From positions 420,214 through 484,213 of the forward strand of contig NW_006768813.1 in the NCBI RefSeq assembly GCF_000204055.1: a DNA stretch of 64,000 nt, read 5' to 3'. The stretch comes from Melampsora larici-populina 98AG31. Lineage: Eukaryota; Basidiomycota; Pucciniomycetes; Pucciniales; Melampsoraceae. Each line of letters starts with the position of its first letter. Position 1 is the stretch's first letter. Below are positions 1-13,300 of the stretch, piece after piece. The position numbers and the translations under genes are program-made. A model generated the notes under the pieces. It ran no database searches. It saw only the letters and a list, made by a program, of their open reading frames with translations, and was not told the DNA's origin.

Positions 1-3000
1 CCCTGATTTTTAAAGGTCTTAAAACACAATTTTTAGGGCGTCTGTGAAAGCGCGGACAAGGAATTTATGGATCATACGACCTAAAAAAACAGTTCGGGAA
101 TTTGCGTCACGCAGGATCGCAACTCTCTAGTTGAACTGCCCTAATGGTGTTGTTGGTCAAAACTTAGATCAAAGCAGAGATTGAGCTTTCTTAGTCAAGA
201 AAGGAGCCAAATATAAAAATCATTGAGCAACCAAAGATAACAAAAGTTGCTTTGGAAACATTTCCCATTACAATGAAGAGTTGAGAGTAAAGCAAATACA
301 AGAGAAGAATTTACAAAGAAAAAATGAGGAAAACATTGGTACAAATGCAAGTCAAAAAGGAGGCAAATTGTGAAAGGATCAATGACCTAGGACCAAATGA
401 CAAAGAACAGGACTTTTCACATGTTAGTAACTTGAAACATTTTTATATTTAGATCATTGTTTAAACCATCTACACATTCACTTTTTAGAAAAACAAATTC
501 TACAGCAAATACAAAACCCCAGCATCTCGCATTTAAATTGAAACTTTCTTCAAAACACACCTTGAAGTCTGATTTCCACTGCATCACTTTTTGGTTCTTT
601 GACATTTGCTTTTGTTTTTTTCCTTATTGCTCAAAAATAATTATAATAGTTTGAACTTCATTTCACTGGAAGAACTCAACAGTTAATGGCTAGTCTAGAA
701 TTATTTAAAAACCTTCTCTTTGTTAAGAAGATCTCATTGTAAACACCCAGAGTAGAATTTCAACCAACCCTGAGGTAGGATTACTTGCTGTAGCCACCTG
801 TAGAATACCCTGGATATATTAACTTCATCTGATGAGTACTAGGATCTTTTGATCTTTTGAAACTGGTGCTGCCATCTTTGTCTATATCCAAGATCAATAA
901 AAACAGTCAGTAGCAAATATGAAGATTTGATTGGGCACAAATCACATACTGTTTTATTTTTTGGGGGGGATTGGGCTCTGAGTCACTCTCCCTGCTCCTG
1001 TTTACCTTGTTGTTTTTTGTTGTCCTTGTCTTGATCTCCAATTGGAGAATTGGTAGCAATTCTTCTGATGGACTCAGATCCAAATGGGATCAGATCTGCA
1101 ATAAAAATAGTTTGATTTCTTGCTGAGGTCAAACAAATTACTGATCATACCATCTTGTCCATCTTTGTCTTCATCATCAGTTCCTGATGGATTTTGTTGC
1201 TTCTGCCTCTGAGTGCCAAACCCTTCATTACCATTAGCACACACTTTGTTTGCAGGGATGATTGCCAAAATGGCTTGATAACTAGGGAATCTGTTGTTCT
1301 TGATAGGTATTGTGTTGATGTTCCCAGACTAAAATAGTGAGGAAGATGGTGAGAAAATAAAGATGATAAGACCACCCACTATCATGAGGGTGATTTATTG
1401 TAGAGTTTGCGGTCCTGGGTACAAGATTTAAGCATGTGTTTCTACTAAAGTTGGTAACCACATTAAATCCACTATGGATTGATGTAACATCTGTTTACCA
1501 ATGATAAATCACTGTGAATCAACCAGATCCACGGTGGTAAGATTTTGACATGAAATAACTTATTTCTCATAACTTTCATCCAAAAAAATATCTGTAAAAT
1601 ACCTGCTCAGAGTTCCTTGAAAAGACTGGTCAACAGCCTTTTGACGTCTTCAAACAACAATGAGGAACAACAAGAGTATGGCCAACTTGTCTTTGACTTC
1701 TTGTTTAATAAACTGCACTGTGAACCACCTCCACCTCCTCAGAATCACATCCAAGTAGACCAATACTGCACTCAATGTGCTCAGAAGCTATATTATGATG
1801 ACTATTCCACACATAACACTAGATGTGAAGTAATTTTCAAAATTAGATTCCAGATGAGTAAAGAACTCTGCTTTGGAATAATTAAGTTATAATTACATGA
1901 TTGATTTTGGATCATGAAATCCTTAGAAAGGAAGATTTTAATCCAGATGAATTCTTATTATCAAAAGGACATGCATCTTTGAATGAATGATTGAAGATTT
2001 CATCAGGTTAGGAATGGGATTGGGAGGAACAATTGAAAGAAGTATGATTCAAATCAAAACACCATTTGAAGATTGCAAAGAACACTTGAAGTTGAGCTTT
2101 GAAGTGCAAGCTTTGGAATTGAAGTTTTGAGGTTGCAGTTTTAAAGGTGCGGGTTTGAATAATGCAGTTGTTGACCAATTGGATGCATCAAGTCCTACAA
2201 TAAATCAAGTGGTAGGCCGGCATACATTAACAAGCAGCTGCAAGACTTGACACAGTTGTATGGACCACAGGTCTAAAACAGGTCCATAGTTCCCCTGTCT
2301 GTATTTTAGCAATAAAGTTATGCTAAATCACCTGGTGACCACACCCATAGTGGCTGCTCTAAGGAAAAAGGAAATACATAAAATTCAAGATGAGGAGATA
2401 AAATCAAGAAAAGTGTTACTCAACCTTAATCCATTCATGTCATCAGTCTTTATCAGTGCTTACTATGCCCATTATGATCTTTACCCCAGGGGCTCCAGAT
2501 GAGGCAGTAATCTTGTCGTGTGCCCTGTAAGTACTTTGAGCTAGGTTTGTAAGACTGGTAATGGCCAGGATAGTCAGCTGAGATGAAGTTAAGATTGAAG
2601 AGGGAGATGAAAGTACCGACCTTTTGGATGCGATTCTTTAACTGGTTCAATGGTTCATTGAGTTTGAATCTTTCGTTGTAATCAACAAATACTTGCTTCT
2701 ACCCCACAGTCTTGAGTCCTCCATTGGGGCTGTGTCCAAGATTGACTTGATGGCAAAACTCGCCAATCAACCAAACAGTCCATTGCTGCTTCCATGTCCC
2801 ACCACTTGTAATAATCTGTTCTTCTGAATAATTTTGCTCATTCTTATCATCTTCTTCATTCTTGTCATTCTTGTTCTTATCATTTGTCTTGCTCTTGTCA
2901 TTTTTCTTCTTCTTTTCAACTGACTTCTTCTTTTGTTTTGATTTGTTTTGATTTCAGATTTCAATTTTTTGTTTTTATTGGTCGGAGCGGCTTTTGTCGA

Positions 3001-3593
3001 AGTCAATGGTTGATTAAAGGCTTCTTGATCGCTGCTACTGGTGTCTGGATTGTTGTCAAACATGGGGTACCATATGTACCCCATTAACACTTGTAATACT
3101 TTAAACAGCCAGCACGCGTCCTTTTCCCCACAGGGGTTTTTACCGGAGCGGAGCACAAGTAGTTACAGTGCCTGATAGCCTACGGCTCAGGAGGCACTAT
3201 AAGCAATGCATTAAAAAAAAAAGGTCGACTAGGACGAGATGACAGAAGGGAATGGTAATCGAGATGGTCAATAACCGCAAAGCCGTATCATATGCAGTTG
3301 TAGAATCGTTGCACGGTTTCGGAGGTTTTGTGATGGGTTCTGATCGAATTGTCAAATTGGACTTTCCCAATTGATTATTATAAGCATTCTGTACAATTCT
3401 AGAGTGCTTGTAAATAACAATTCAAACGCATTTCACACTCTGTGATACTGTGATACCTACTCCGTGTGAAATGGCCGGTCTTAATTACTGATCAAAGTTC
3501 CTCGTTACTATTTATCCTTTCAAATCCAATTCTAATAGTCACTTCGGCATCCTTCATTGCTTTCAATTTGAATAACCAATTCTCTCCAACACC
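1..3593. other. Gene-poor 5' region
   Basis: I find no gene I can support here. The stretch is AT-rich with only short open frames. On the minus strand, about 2453-2690 and 2767-3156, two open stretches could be remnants of a decayed coding sequence; the second is a run of Lys/Arg codons made by a low-complexity tract and is probably not protein. The ORF at 1617-1892 (+) is short, has a five-proline run and resembles nothing I know. The last 150 bp should hold the promoter and 5'UTR of the SH3 gene that starts at 3594. Confidence 0.4.
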
Positions 3594-4775
3594 ATGACTC
3601 AAGATCAACCTGCTAACTCAGACACCATTTATCTCAATCACATCATCTCGCAAATTCACTCTAATCTTTCCCTTCTCTTGTCTCAAGACAAGGTCTGTCC
3701 ATCAATCAATTATCCATTGTTACCTTGAAGTTCACCATCAATCTTTGCTTTCTTAGATATCTAATACCGATGTCGCTTTCATCAAAGCTAAACTGCCGGC
3801 CCTAGCGTCGAACCAATCAGCCACTCAAGATGCTCGCACATCTATGCCTTCTATTCCAACAAGTCAATATCAACAGCCAGTTGCTATGCCCGTCAGTCAG
3901 CCAGCCCCTCCAACTCAACCGAACCCTCCGTCATCAAATCAAACAAACCCCACCGGTGGTCAGAAATCAAATGACAACTATAAGAGGGCCAAGGCTGTAT
4001 GGACGTACTCAGGATCTGCTCCAGACGATTTGAGCTTCCAGAAGGGCGACATCATAGTCATTCTAGCTGAAGAGAACGCAGACTGGTGGAGAGGAGAGGT
4101 GATCGGAAGCCAACGCCCAGCCGGGTTATTTCCTAGTAATGTCCGCTCTATATATCCTTAAGACCATGTAGTCGGCGTCTCAGTCTTCTGAACTACAGTA
4201 TTCGTCCTACAGCATGTTGATGTCATCCCATCATCCAACGAGCCAGCTGTTATGCAACCACCAGTCAACAATCAAACTTCTGCGCAGCCGTACAGTCAGT
4301 ATCAACACAACCCACCTCCTACGCAATATGCCCCACCCATGACGTCAAATTATTCGAACGGGCACCCGCAACCTTCATACGCCCCAGCACCGCATTGGCA
4401 AGCTCCACCGTATCATCATGGTCAGTACCAAGGTGACATCAAAGCTCCTCCAATGTCAGGACACATGGCCCCCCCACCCCTACAACATACTCAAAGTGCT
4501 CCACCTACTCAAGTCGTGGTAGAGAAACCCAAGGTTAGCAATCTTGATCATACCTGAATAAGCACTCGACGCCCAAATCATTGACAAGGATGCTTTCTTG
4601 GATTAGAAAAAACCTTTCCAAGGAAGACTTGGTCAAGCCCTTGTGGGAGGAGCTGGTTTCGGAGCTGGCTCTGCTGTAGCTAGTCACGTCGGTATGTCAC
4701 ATTCATGCACTTCACCCTTCATTTGGACTTGCTGACACAGCTTTTTATTGCATCCTAGTGAACGCCATTCTTTGA
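3594..4775 (+). CDS. SH3-domain protein with proline-rich middle and glycine-zipper tail (LSB1/PIN3/CSH3-like)
   Basis: Five exons can be joined without a break: 3594-3692, 3757-4140, 4213-4533, 4607-4691 and 4759-4775. All four introns are GT-AG and the product is about 301 residues. Order of parts: a short N-terminal region; a Pro/Gln-rich linker; a canonical SH3 domain at about residues 100-155 with the ALYDY-like AVWTYSG, the DDLSF acidic loop, the DWWRGE tryptophan pair and GLFPSN; a long Pro/Gln/Tyr-rich segment; and a C-terminal glycine zipper (GGAGFGAGSAVASHVV). This arrangement matches fungal proteins that bind WASP/Las17 and act in cortical actin and endocytosis; that role is known for the family and inferred here. 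The frame stays open 21 bases into intron 2, giving a false stop after SIYP. The start is the first in-frame ATG, in a CACCATG context. Its 3' end faces the MADS-box gene. Confidence 0.88.
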
Positions 4776-6003
4776 GATTTCTATTTGGTCCAGCGTTTTC
4801 CTGTATCTTGTATCCTTTGCAATAATTAGTAACTCCATATTGTCTTTCTTTTCTAGAATTCCTTTGTATATGCGAATTTACAAGCTTGTTAATTGACATT
4901 CGCGTCGCTGAGGGTGCCCACGTCGCTGAGAATGCTTGATGTGGTGGTGATGTATGTTGACCGTTGAGAGATTCTCATCTCACTGCTCACCCTACATTCA
5001 AACCTTGAGGAATAAACCTAAAAGAGTCCCCTTCCGGAATCGATACCCACACTAGGTTCATGATGGTCATTAAGGTTTTTGACTGCTGTGCTAGGCACTC
5101 AGAGCAACGAAACAAAATTGCATACATGATGATGCATCTTCAGCTCACTATGAGACATGATAGAGTGAGGAAAGGCACTGAATGTCCAATCTTCTCGCTT
5201 TGGCACTCTCGTTAGCCCAACACGCACCGATCGGTGCACAATCCTGCCAAAACATCATTTACTTCGTTTGCACAGCTGCAAATGGACGCGTAAATCACTC
5301 TTTGAAAGAATGTCGTGCGTCTGCAACATCGCGTCTCATCTGTCACATTATAATTGCACTGTCTTGTCTCCTGAAGACGTCATCCCAAAACAGATTGCTC
5401 ACTCTCCAAAATCACCTTTGCGTCGGTAGCTATTGGGGTATGCCTCAGTCTAGTATAGACATCATGACTTGTACTCGACTTTGCGGAACCTTGCAACATG
5501 CTCATGTAGTATTACAGAATACCAGGGACCGACTGCATCGCTTCTGCGTTTGTGGCTGGATATGATACTCACACACAAACTTTCAGTATCAAGTTCTGAG
5601 GGGTCACGAAAAATAGAGATGTTGTACGGTTTTGGGTAAATCACCCCAACTTAAGAGCGGATTTAACCTAATGACACGACAAGTAGACAGGATATGCATC
5701 GATCCACAAAAACAAATTGAACAAACTTGCACAAAACGAAATACAGACAATTTACAGAGCGATTTGAAGAGAGAGAAAAGAGCGTTTGTAAAAAAGACAG
5801 ATTGCAATAAGGTACTGATAGACAAAAGAACGGCTAAAAGAGGAAAAAAAACCCAAAGAAATGAAAGCAGCAGTAAAAACACAAATCGGAGTCCTTTATC
5901 TATTTAAACTCTAAGAACGATAATACTCCGTCATATTGACTTGGGCGTAGAAATGATTCAGAAAATGTGAAACCGTTAAAGGACATCCTGCTATCGACTT
6001 GGT
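4776..6003. other. Convergent intergenic region
   Basis: This 1.2-kb interval separates the 3' ends of the SH3 gene (+) and the MADS-box gene (-), so it should contain both 3'UTRs and terminators. I see no conserved domain in any frame. The only open frame worth naming is 5182-5565, listed separately. Confidence 0.5.
5182..5565 (+). CDS. Possible small cysteine-rich secreted protein (weak)
   Basis: An uninterrupted 127-codon frame. The N-terminus MSNLLALALSLAQHAPIGAQS has a short hydrophobic core followed by small residues, so it could be a signal peptide with cleavage near residue 20. The rest has ten cysteines, about 8 percent, which is typical of rust secreted effectors. I recognise no domain. 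Against it: it lies where the 3'UTRs of two convergent genes are expected, no intron or clear promoter is visible, and a frame this long can occur by chance. It is a candidate only. Confidence 0.2.
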   Translation: MSNLLALALSLAQHAPIGAQSCQNIIYFVCTAANGRVNHSLKECRASATSRLICHIIIALSCLLKTSSQNRLLTLQNHLCVGSYWGMPQSSIDIMTCTRLCGTLQHAHVVLQNTRDRLHRFCVCGWI

Positions 6004-7747
6004 TCAATGCATGGTGTTTTGCCACCCTTGATCAGGAGTATCTAGGTTGTAACTCCTACCTTCGATGTCAGAACCCTCTTCATTCACGTAAGTTCCAGAT
6101 GGACGTATGTTTTCATAAGACTCGTTCTCTCCGTATTGAGAAAGTGATGATTGCATGTTGGTCGAACGGTTAGGAGGCCCGTTGGCGGGCCCTGCGCTCA
6201 TAGGGCCATCGGAAGATGTACCACGGTTTTCATAAGGTTGAGATAACACTAACGGTTCCAAGAAGCTCGCGGCGTTGGGGTGACCGGCGTTGCTGACGGC
6301 TGTGGTTGGTCTGAGAGCGCCCCCACTTGAAGGAATAGCTTGCCACTGCCCATGACCCAAGATAGAGTTATCAGGTGACTGACGATGAAACGGCGCTCCA
6401 GTGCTGATGTTGGGATAAGGAATTCCTGCTACACTCCCGTTGTTTAACGCAAATGATGTATTTCCTCTTCCCTGGATCGATGCAGATGTGAGCGATGGAG
6501 AAGGCTGGAACAAGCCTCGAGGGTTCGAAGGATTCCAATCAGACAAGACATCCGTTGATGATCCGACACTGCCACCATTTGGACCCATGTTAGAGCCGAC
6601 GCTGTGATATTCTGAAGGTCGACTATGACCCCCCGTTTGCCACTGAACCCTAGGAGACGCATTGGAATTGTTGTTTGCTAGTCTTTGCATCGGAGAGTCG
6701 GAGCTTGCGCGTGCAGACTTGTCGGAAATGGACAAAGCTTGATTGGTAGAAGAAGGGTTTACGGACATTGAACTGTTTGATTGGGGTGACGAGGATAACG
6801 GATGTGAAAGACCATAAGAGGCTTGGGGGCGACGGTTTATCGACGAGTTCGTACCATAAGGATACATGGGCGCATGGGAAGAAGCCACATGATGAGTCGT
6901 TGGTGAGCCTCTAGGTCCCGTGTCAAGGGTTGAGATGAGTGATCCTTGCATGTTTTGGGGTCCAGATCCATAAGCACCCGTCATACCTGAGGGCGCACCA
7001 GGCATGAGTGCACCATAACGCTGTAAGAGATATACACATCATACGTAAGCATAAATGCGCTGCATGTCCATAAGCGGAACAGCAAAATGGGGCTTACTAA
7101 ACAGTTTTGAATGTAGGTTTCGCCAGCAGACTCGGTGACCATGGGCTGGAGCTTGGCTAGAGCAAAGAACGATTCAAAGGGTTGGTAATGTTCAAGATGA
7201 TGTGTGTTCAAGCGCTACGTACGTGTTGCAAAAGTATACGCTTTGTGATCACTATCTTTAGGTGCCACAATCAGCATCACTTCACATCCTGTCAGGACCG
7301 ATATCTCATTCGCCTGTTTGTTTAACAAGGTGCACGGAAGGCGAGTAGTGTTAACAAATGCGTAGACAGAAACTATCACGAAGAAGCATGAAGATAAACA
7401 AGATTGACCTTTTTAAAAATACCGTTCTTGCGCTTGCCAAAGGTTATATTCCTTCTGCTCTTGTCTTGGATGTACTCAATCTTGATTTGACGTCGCGGCT
7501 GGGTTGATTTGCTTCTTCCTTTACGCCGTTTAGAGCCAGAACCATTTACTTCGCCGTCTTCGTCATCTGACTCGGTGGAAAGCTCAGCCAGTTCCTCGGC
7601 AGTCTGTGGTACAAGGGTGCCTCCGAGATCGGAAGCGGTGAGCGCCGGTGTAGATTCTTGTTCAACCGACGGTTGAACGGAATTGCTAGGAAGCGGCTTT
7701 TTCGTGCGAGAAGAAGATGAGTTGAGAGTACCTGATGCGGAGTCCAT
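6004..7747 (-). CDS. SRF-type MADS-box transcription factor (Mcm1/Umc1-like)
   Basis: Four exons join cleanly on the minus strand: 7409-7747, 7223-7313, 7098-7156 and 6004-7020, giving 501 residues. Residues 1-83 are Ser/acidic and end in a basic KRRKGRSK patch. The MADS box begins near residue 85 (RRQIKIEYIQDKSRRNITF) and continues across intron 1 (GKRKNGIFKK then ANEISVLTGCEVMLIVA). The SAM-type extension reads YTFATPKLQPMV and ETYIQNCL, which resembles yeast Mcm1 (STPKFEP) and metazoan SRF. The last 338 residues are low-complexity Ser/Asn/Gly/Pro and probably an activation region. Type I MADS proteins dimerise and bind CArG-like boxes; in fungi they work with mating-type and pheromone-response factors. 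The targets here are inferred. No damage is visible, so I regard it as a functional host gene. Confidence 0.92.
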
Positions 7748-9861
7748 TATACCAAATAGGCGATTGTGCGATTGAAAGTTACTTGAAAATTATACGAAAG
7801 AAGTGGACAAAAGACCCGGTTGGGTTTGGTTGCAATCTGTCAATGTCAAGTAATTCTTCAAACCTCCTTTCAGAAGTATGAAAGAGTATGAATCCTTGTT
7901 CAAATCAAATAAGTGATGTTTATGAAGAGGACGCTTCCGGAAAGAAACAAATAGAAAACAGAAACAGGGACGACAGTTCAAGAGTAAAAGACGTGTGGCT
8001 GTGCGTTTAGATAGTTCCGACTCGAGATACGACACCAGGAAGCGCGCCAATGTATTTGAATTGGCTATATCCAGGTTTGGATTATGAATGCAGAGAGGGG
8101 CACTGATGTCGAGGAAGTAAAACGGAATGAGAGATGCGGACAAATGCAGAGACTAATCAGCCCAGTTAATCGGAATGGGAACACATGAGGTCGATTTGAG
8201 GTGGGTTTGATTGAATTGTTTCCTCAGTCTCAAGTTGTGAGCCGCGGCTCACCGCGACGAACTCCAGCACAGAGGGAAGCACATGCGAACAATTACTAGG
8301 TAACTCGTACCCCGCCAGCCACCATCCGGTATAGCTGGAAGGGACTATCCCGAAAGGGAACGCCTTTGGACTTGCGACACACCAGTTAGTCTCCAAAAGG
8401 CCATACACTAAAGTTGATTGTCTCATGGATTCCCAAAAAACTCATCGCGAGGAAATACTAGCGTTCACGACTCGTCGAAAGGAGCGAATCCTGAGAATTG
8501 ATACTCAGACCCCTTGTTTACGGCCACTGCTAAGACCCTGGCGAATTTCTATTCACCTTCTCGTCAGTCTTGCTCTTCTCATACATTCAGCAAAGGGAGC
8601 ACGACGAGAACGGGTATCCGCTCTTGATGACCTGCGATACTTTGAATGTACGAAGGTGTCCGTTCCAACACGTCGCTTGAGACCCAATGATCCACACTAC
8701 AGCTCGTAAATTCATTGTGATAGATCGTTGCTCGACTGCCTTCAGACAGGGACCAATAAAAAAGTCACTCCTGTCTAATCAAACGAAAGGGCCGCAGGCC
8801 GACGCTGTGGTGTGAGGTCCGGTGGCTTAAGCACACTTCGCCTTCGAAGTTGGTCAGCTCAATACAGCTTGACCATATAGGCTATGATGGCCAGTGCGAA
8901 AACTTATATGAGTTAATACAGTGGAGTAATATAGACTTCTCCCTCAAACTCGAGTGGTGGAGGCCTGGGCATGAAGGGAAGCGATGGTCACAAGCTGTGA
9001 CGTGTTACTGGCTAGCGAGACCTAGTGAGACAACTACATGAGGCTGCGACAACTGTTTGCAGTATATGATGTACGATGGAGTGGAAGACTAACCCCGAAA
9101 CCTGAAGAGTGGATTTCAATTTTCCGCTCATCCATCCTCACGCGCTCACTATGAAGACCATAAAAACTATCCATAAAAGGTTCCAGGCAACTTCCAAATG
9201 GTGATTTGGTTCATCAACCCTCATCAACCGCATCAACGTCAGAAGTAAGTTTTCAAATCTTCACACACAAGCTGAATTTGAGATTATAAGCGTAGTACCA
9301 ATTGTTAATTTGTTGTTGCCTTTCAATCTGAAAACTTTTGCTGTCAAATCATGATACAGTTGTTTCAAGAAAAAATGTTGTTCTCCTTGTTTTTTTTTGT
9401 ATTAATTATTTCAAAGGTGCACTAAAAATTAATGATGTAGACTCTACATAAGAGCTGTAATCAACTTTGTCAAGGGTGCAAAGGCCAAAGATCACAATCA
9501 TTGCTTCCTTTGAGTCCGCAATGCACAACCTTGGTGCCTTTTCAAGGATCAAGGTTACAGTCAAGCTAGATTAGCTTGGCCAGTTGAGAATTTATTTTTT
9601 TATTTTTACACGTATACAGGTAAACATATAAGCATAGCCTTCAAACACGGCAGGCTGTTTAGCCTTCCGCGTCAGTCTGCCACTCATTCACCCACCACCA
9701 CATCCTTCCTCACATTGTTCTCAATCACTTTCACATATCCCGTCGATTCTCTTCTGCGACGGGGTTTGTCTTGTACAGTGCCCAAGTCAAGATCATTACA
9801 CTGACCAAATTTTGATCTGGACAATCCATCAAATCCATCAACACTGAACTCTTCACTGCAA
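7748..9861. other. Intergenic region upstream of the MADS-box gene
   Basis: This holds the presumed MADS promoter on the minus strand just above 7747. The two open frames that diverge near 8425 (8166-8426 minus and 8425-8709 plus) have no recognisable domain. No tRNA or rRNA signature was found. The last bases abut the TSD of the MULE element. Confidence 0.4.
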
Positions 9862-9869
9862 TATCAAAA
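9862..9869. repeat. MULE target-site duplication, left copy
   Basis: TATCAAAA directly before the left TIR; the same 8 bp follow the right TIR at 15522-15529. Confidence 0.85.
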
Positions 9870-9913
9870 GGATTTCACTATTTAACGCCCGCAAAAAAAA
9901 AACCCGAAGCCCC
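9870..9913 (+). repeat. MULE terminal inverted repeat, left
   Basis: 44 bp that match the reverse complement of 15478-15521 by eye, including the ten-base A run. Confidence 0.95.
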
Positions 9914-10381
9914 TTTTTGAAAATGACAGGGGGCTGTACGTTTTCCACAGCCCCTTTGCAAAACTTTTTCAAACTTTTTCAAAACTTTTTCAAACTTTTT
10001 GAAACCTCTGTTTGAACTTTCCGAGTTCGAGTTCGACTTCGTTCAAACTTTTTGTGATTTTGTGTTGTGCGTGTGCGTGTGTAAATATCTCACTTTGTAT
10101 GTTTTCATGTATGTAATTTCAAACTGACAGCCAGAACAAAGAGAAATCAGAGAACACTAGACTAAGATAAGTGAGAGTGACCGATTTCCAACAGCTAGTT
10201 ATGTTATGTATTACTCCATGTATGAGTAAGCAGAGAGAGCAGAAAAAGAGGGAAAACAAGAGGGAAAACAATGTATTACTTCATGTATGTAGCGAGCAGA
10301 GAACATATAGAAAGAGAAACAGGGAAAACAAGAGGGAACAACAAAGGTATCGATTTCATTCAAAGCGGGGGAAGGAAATCA

Positions 10382-13300
10382 TCATATTGTCAGAGATTCG
10401 ACCCACTTATTCAGCTGTGGTTGGTGTTTGCTAATCCACTGAGGTATCTCGGTGGTTTCGAGCATAGCTGAATTCTTGGGGTAGCCATACACTTCCGGGA
10501 AAGGAACCGATTTAACAGCCGTGATGCCCAGACTAACAAAGTGTTCGCCATTTACAAAGGCAATCACAATAGGTAGTGGATCGTTATCGTTAGGAGGCGT
10601 GCAATAAGGAAAGAAGGTGTAGCAGTTGATGGTTTTAGGGTTCAAAAGTATCACTGGGCGCTCATAAGTGCTTGCAATTACGTAACCCATGAGTGGCATT
10701 CGTAACCAGTACTCTTGGGTGCATTCAGCTTCTTGATTATCCAGCCGGACAAGTAGGTCATCCACTACTTCATCAGCAAAAGTTTTGGTCCGGCGAGTTT
10801 TGATTGAAGGGGTCGAAATCAGCTGTCTGTGAATATCTTGATTACTCGAGAGTTCTTTCAATAACTGATTCCGAACCGTGAGATAACTTTTTTTCATAGG
10901 TAAACCCAGGGATGAGGCTATAGCATCATATCCGCAATTCCCAAAAGACAGTGGATTGAAGATTGAACATATGTATGGAACAGTAAACAGCGGTAGCTGC
11001 TTTAAGATGCTCTGCTCAAAGGTACGCTGGAGAGTATGTAAGCCAATTGATTGTGATTGGTGAACGTCTGATGTTGGTAGGTCTTCTGAGTTTGAAGGTT
11101 TGGCAGATGTTCCAAACGAGTTGTCTTCCAGTGGAAACACCACAACGCCAAACTCGCGACTAGCTTCCAAAGTGGCCTTGACGTTGGTGTCCTTTCGATC
11201 CAATTTCATATCTTCGGCAATCAAGCATAAACTGAGTTCGGGTATAAGGACACGTTGGATCAAGTAGTCAACTGAGAGAGGCTCCAGTAGTTGCACCTTG
11301 AGCAAAGGTTCGGGTTCGGAAGTCTTAATGAGCTGATTAAGGGAGCTGGTGATTATTTCGAGGCCCTTATAGCCATAACTGGACAAAAGAGCAATCCATT
11401 TAGTCTTTCTAAAGTTTCAATTAGATAAGATGTGAAAACTGCTTACTACCCCGGTTGCTCGACGTGAAATCCATCAAACTGCTTTGCAAAACTCAAGGAT
11501 CGATTGCCGTGCAGGGCCCACTGCTTCTTGGCCTCTTCCAGGTAGGAAGAGGCTTCTTCACCCTTGATGATTTCACTTAAAATGCCCAGAAACTTCTTGA
11601 TTCGACTGGTGAAGTGTCATAAAGAGTCAGGTAAGAAAGACTTTTATTACTGATTGTGTAAACACTTACTTATGTAAACCATCAAAATCGATTTCGGTCG
11701 GCCAACCCTTGCTTATGCCAGAAGGTATAAGCTCACGCTCAGCCTCATGGAGATGGCAGAATTCAGCGTATTGGCCAAACTGGAACCAAAACAAGAGTCT
11801 ACACATGTCAGATCAAATTGTAGTATTATAAAGGTGTAAAATATAAGATCAAAGACATACATGAAGCGACTTGACATTGGCCATAGCCATCAGTTGTTCT
11901 TTCATATGTAGAAGACGTTTAGATGGCTCTTTCGGAAGCGGATCATCACAGAATGGACACAGAGATAGATTGTGATTGATGGACAATTGGGAAACTTGAC
12001 TAGCATCCGAATCGGTATCAGAAGAACCTGAGTGATTTGATTCGGAATATGATTCTGAAGTAGTATCAGTTTGAGTTTCATTTGTCAACACCGGATTGTT
12101 GACTTTGATGACTGAAAGATTGAGCTGAATATCGGCCTGATCGGTCTTTACATCCACAGCCAATCGATTCGGACAGGTGTTTATTTGGTGACCGGGAGTT
12201 TTGCAATGGCTGCATTTCTTCACCCGCACCACATTAGCAGGCCTTTTAACATTTGTAGACGCCTTGGTAGCGAGTTTTTTAGCCTCCTTAGCCGCCTCCT
12301 TACCCTTTTGGGTTTCTTCGGCCTCAAAATCTGAAATCCATCGGCCCTGCTGACCCACGTGCAACTTTTGGGTTTTGTGTTTCGGTTTCTCAGTAGATGG
12401 AGAGGTTTGAGACATTTCAACTTTTCGTTTCTGGCTGTTGGAAGGTCGGCCACGATTATTAACTTTGACTTCGGCCGATAAGATGGGTACAAGAGAGTAT
12501 CTTCCAGTTTCCAATCGGGAAATGTCTTCATACAATCTTTGGAGAGTGTGTTCAGGTAGCTCTGAAAGTAAAGCAAATTTGGATTGAGCGGCCACCTTAA
12601 GCGCGTTGTGAGTTTCGGGTGCGATGTCCATGGCGAGTTTCCACTGGTCATGACAGAGATTTGGCGATAAGTAGTCAGTTTCGTCTCTAGCCTTTCCGAT
12701 ATCGTGAGAGCACGGAAGCCCCCAAGCCCCACGAAAGGTTCCTGTACAAGGCCTATTGAGTGATTGAGGTAATAGATCATATTGGCTCTTCATTTTCGTG
12801 ATTGCAAAGTGAGAAACTACACCCGAAACATTCTTGAAAAAAGGTGGAAGGCCTTGAAGGGTTTTTGTCATCTCAATACCCGTGGACACCTTGATTTCGC
12901 TGATCTGTTGATCGCCGGCTTGCTTGAAAGCATTGAAACAAGTCACAAAATCATTATTGCGGCCTTCGAGAAACTGTTTGAGTCGGAAGTGGCTGCCCTC
13001 AACTCGTGAAGTAGAAGAGTTACCGAAGTGGTGATTTTTGGAAGTGAAGAGGGAAACGAATTTTTCGGTCCTATTGAGCCATGTACGTTTAAGGTAATCA
13101 AAAATTTGGTGCTTCTGTGCGATATCGGTGACTTTCTTGAGGTTCGAATCATAGTCTTCTTGTGTCGAAGAAGCTATAAAGGAGACCCAAATCTTTAAGA
13201 ACTCTTTCCAGTCATGATCACTGAACTTCTTCTTGCAGTTTTTGGCGATATTGTGGTTGATGTGCCATACGCACAACAGGTGACCGGAATCAGGAAATAC

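Noticed and set aside
2767..3156. Highly basic minus-strand ORF
   Set aside because: The lysine/arginine run comes from a (AAGA/GAAC)-type simple tract, not from a conserved domain.
4141..4161. A stop soon after the SH3 domain, suggesting a 100-residue protein
   Set aside because: The frame there is intron read-through; splicing 4141-4212 continues the protein into HVDVIPSSNEPAVMQPP.
4990..5070. Possible tRNA-like T-arm (GGTATCGATTCC on the minus strand)
   Set aside because: No matching acceptor, D or anticodon arms at correct spacing.
5604..5882. Leucine/phenylalanine-rich minus frame resembling a membrane protein
   Set aside because: It is the complement of a lysine/arginine-rich A-rich tract; composition alone explains the hydrophobicity.
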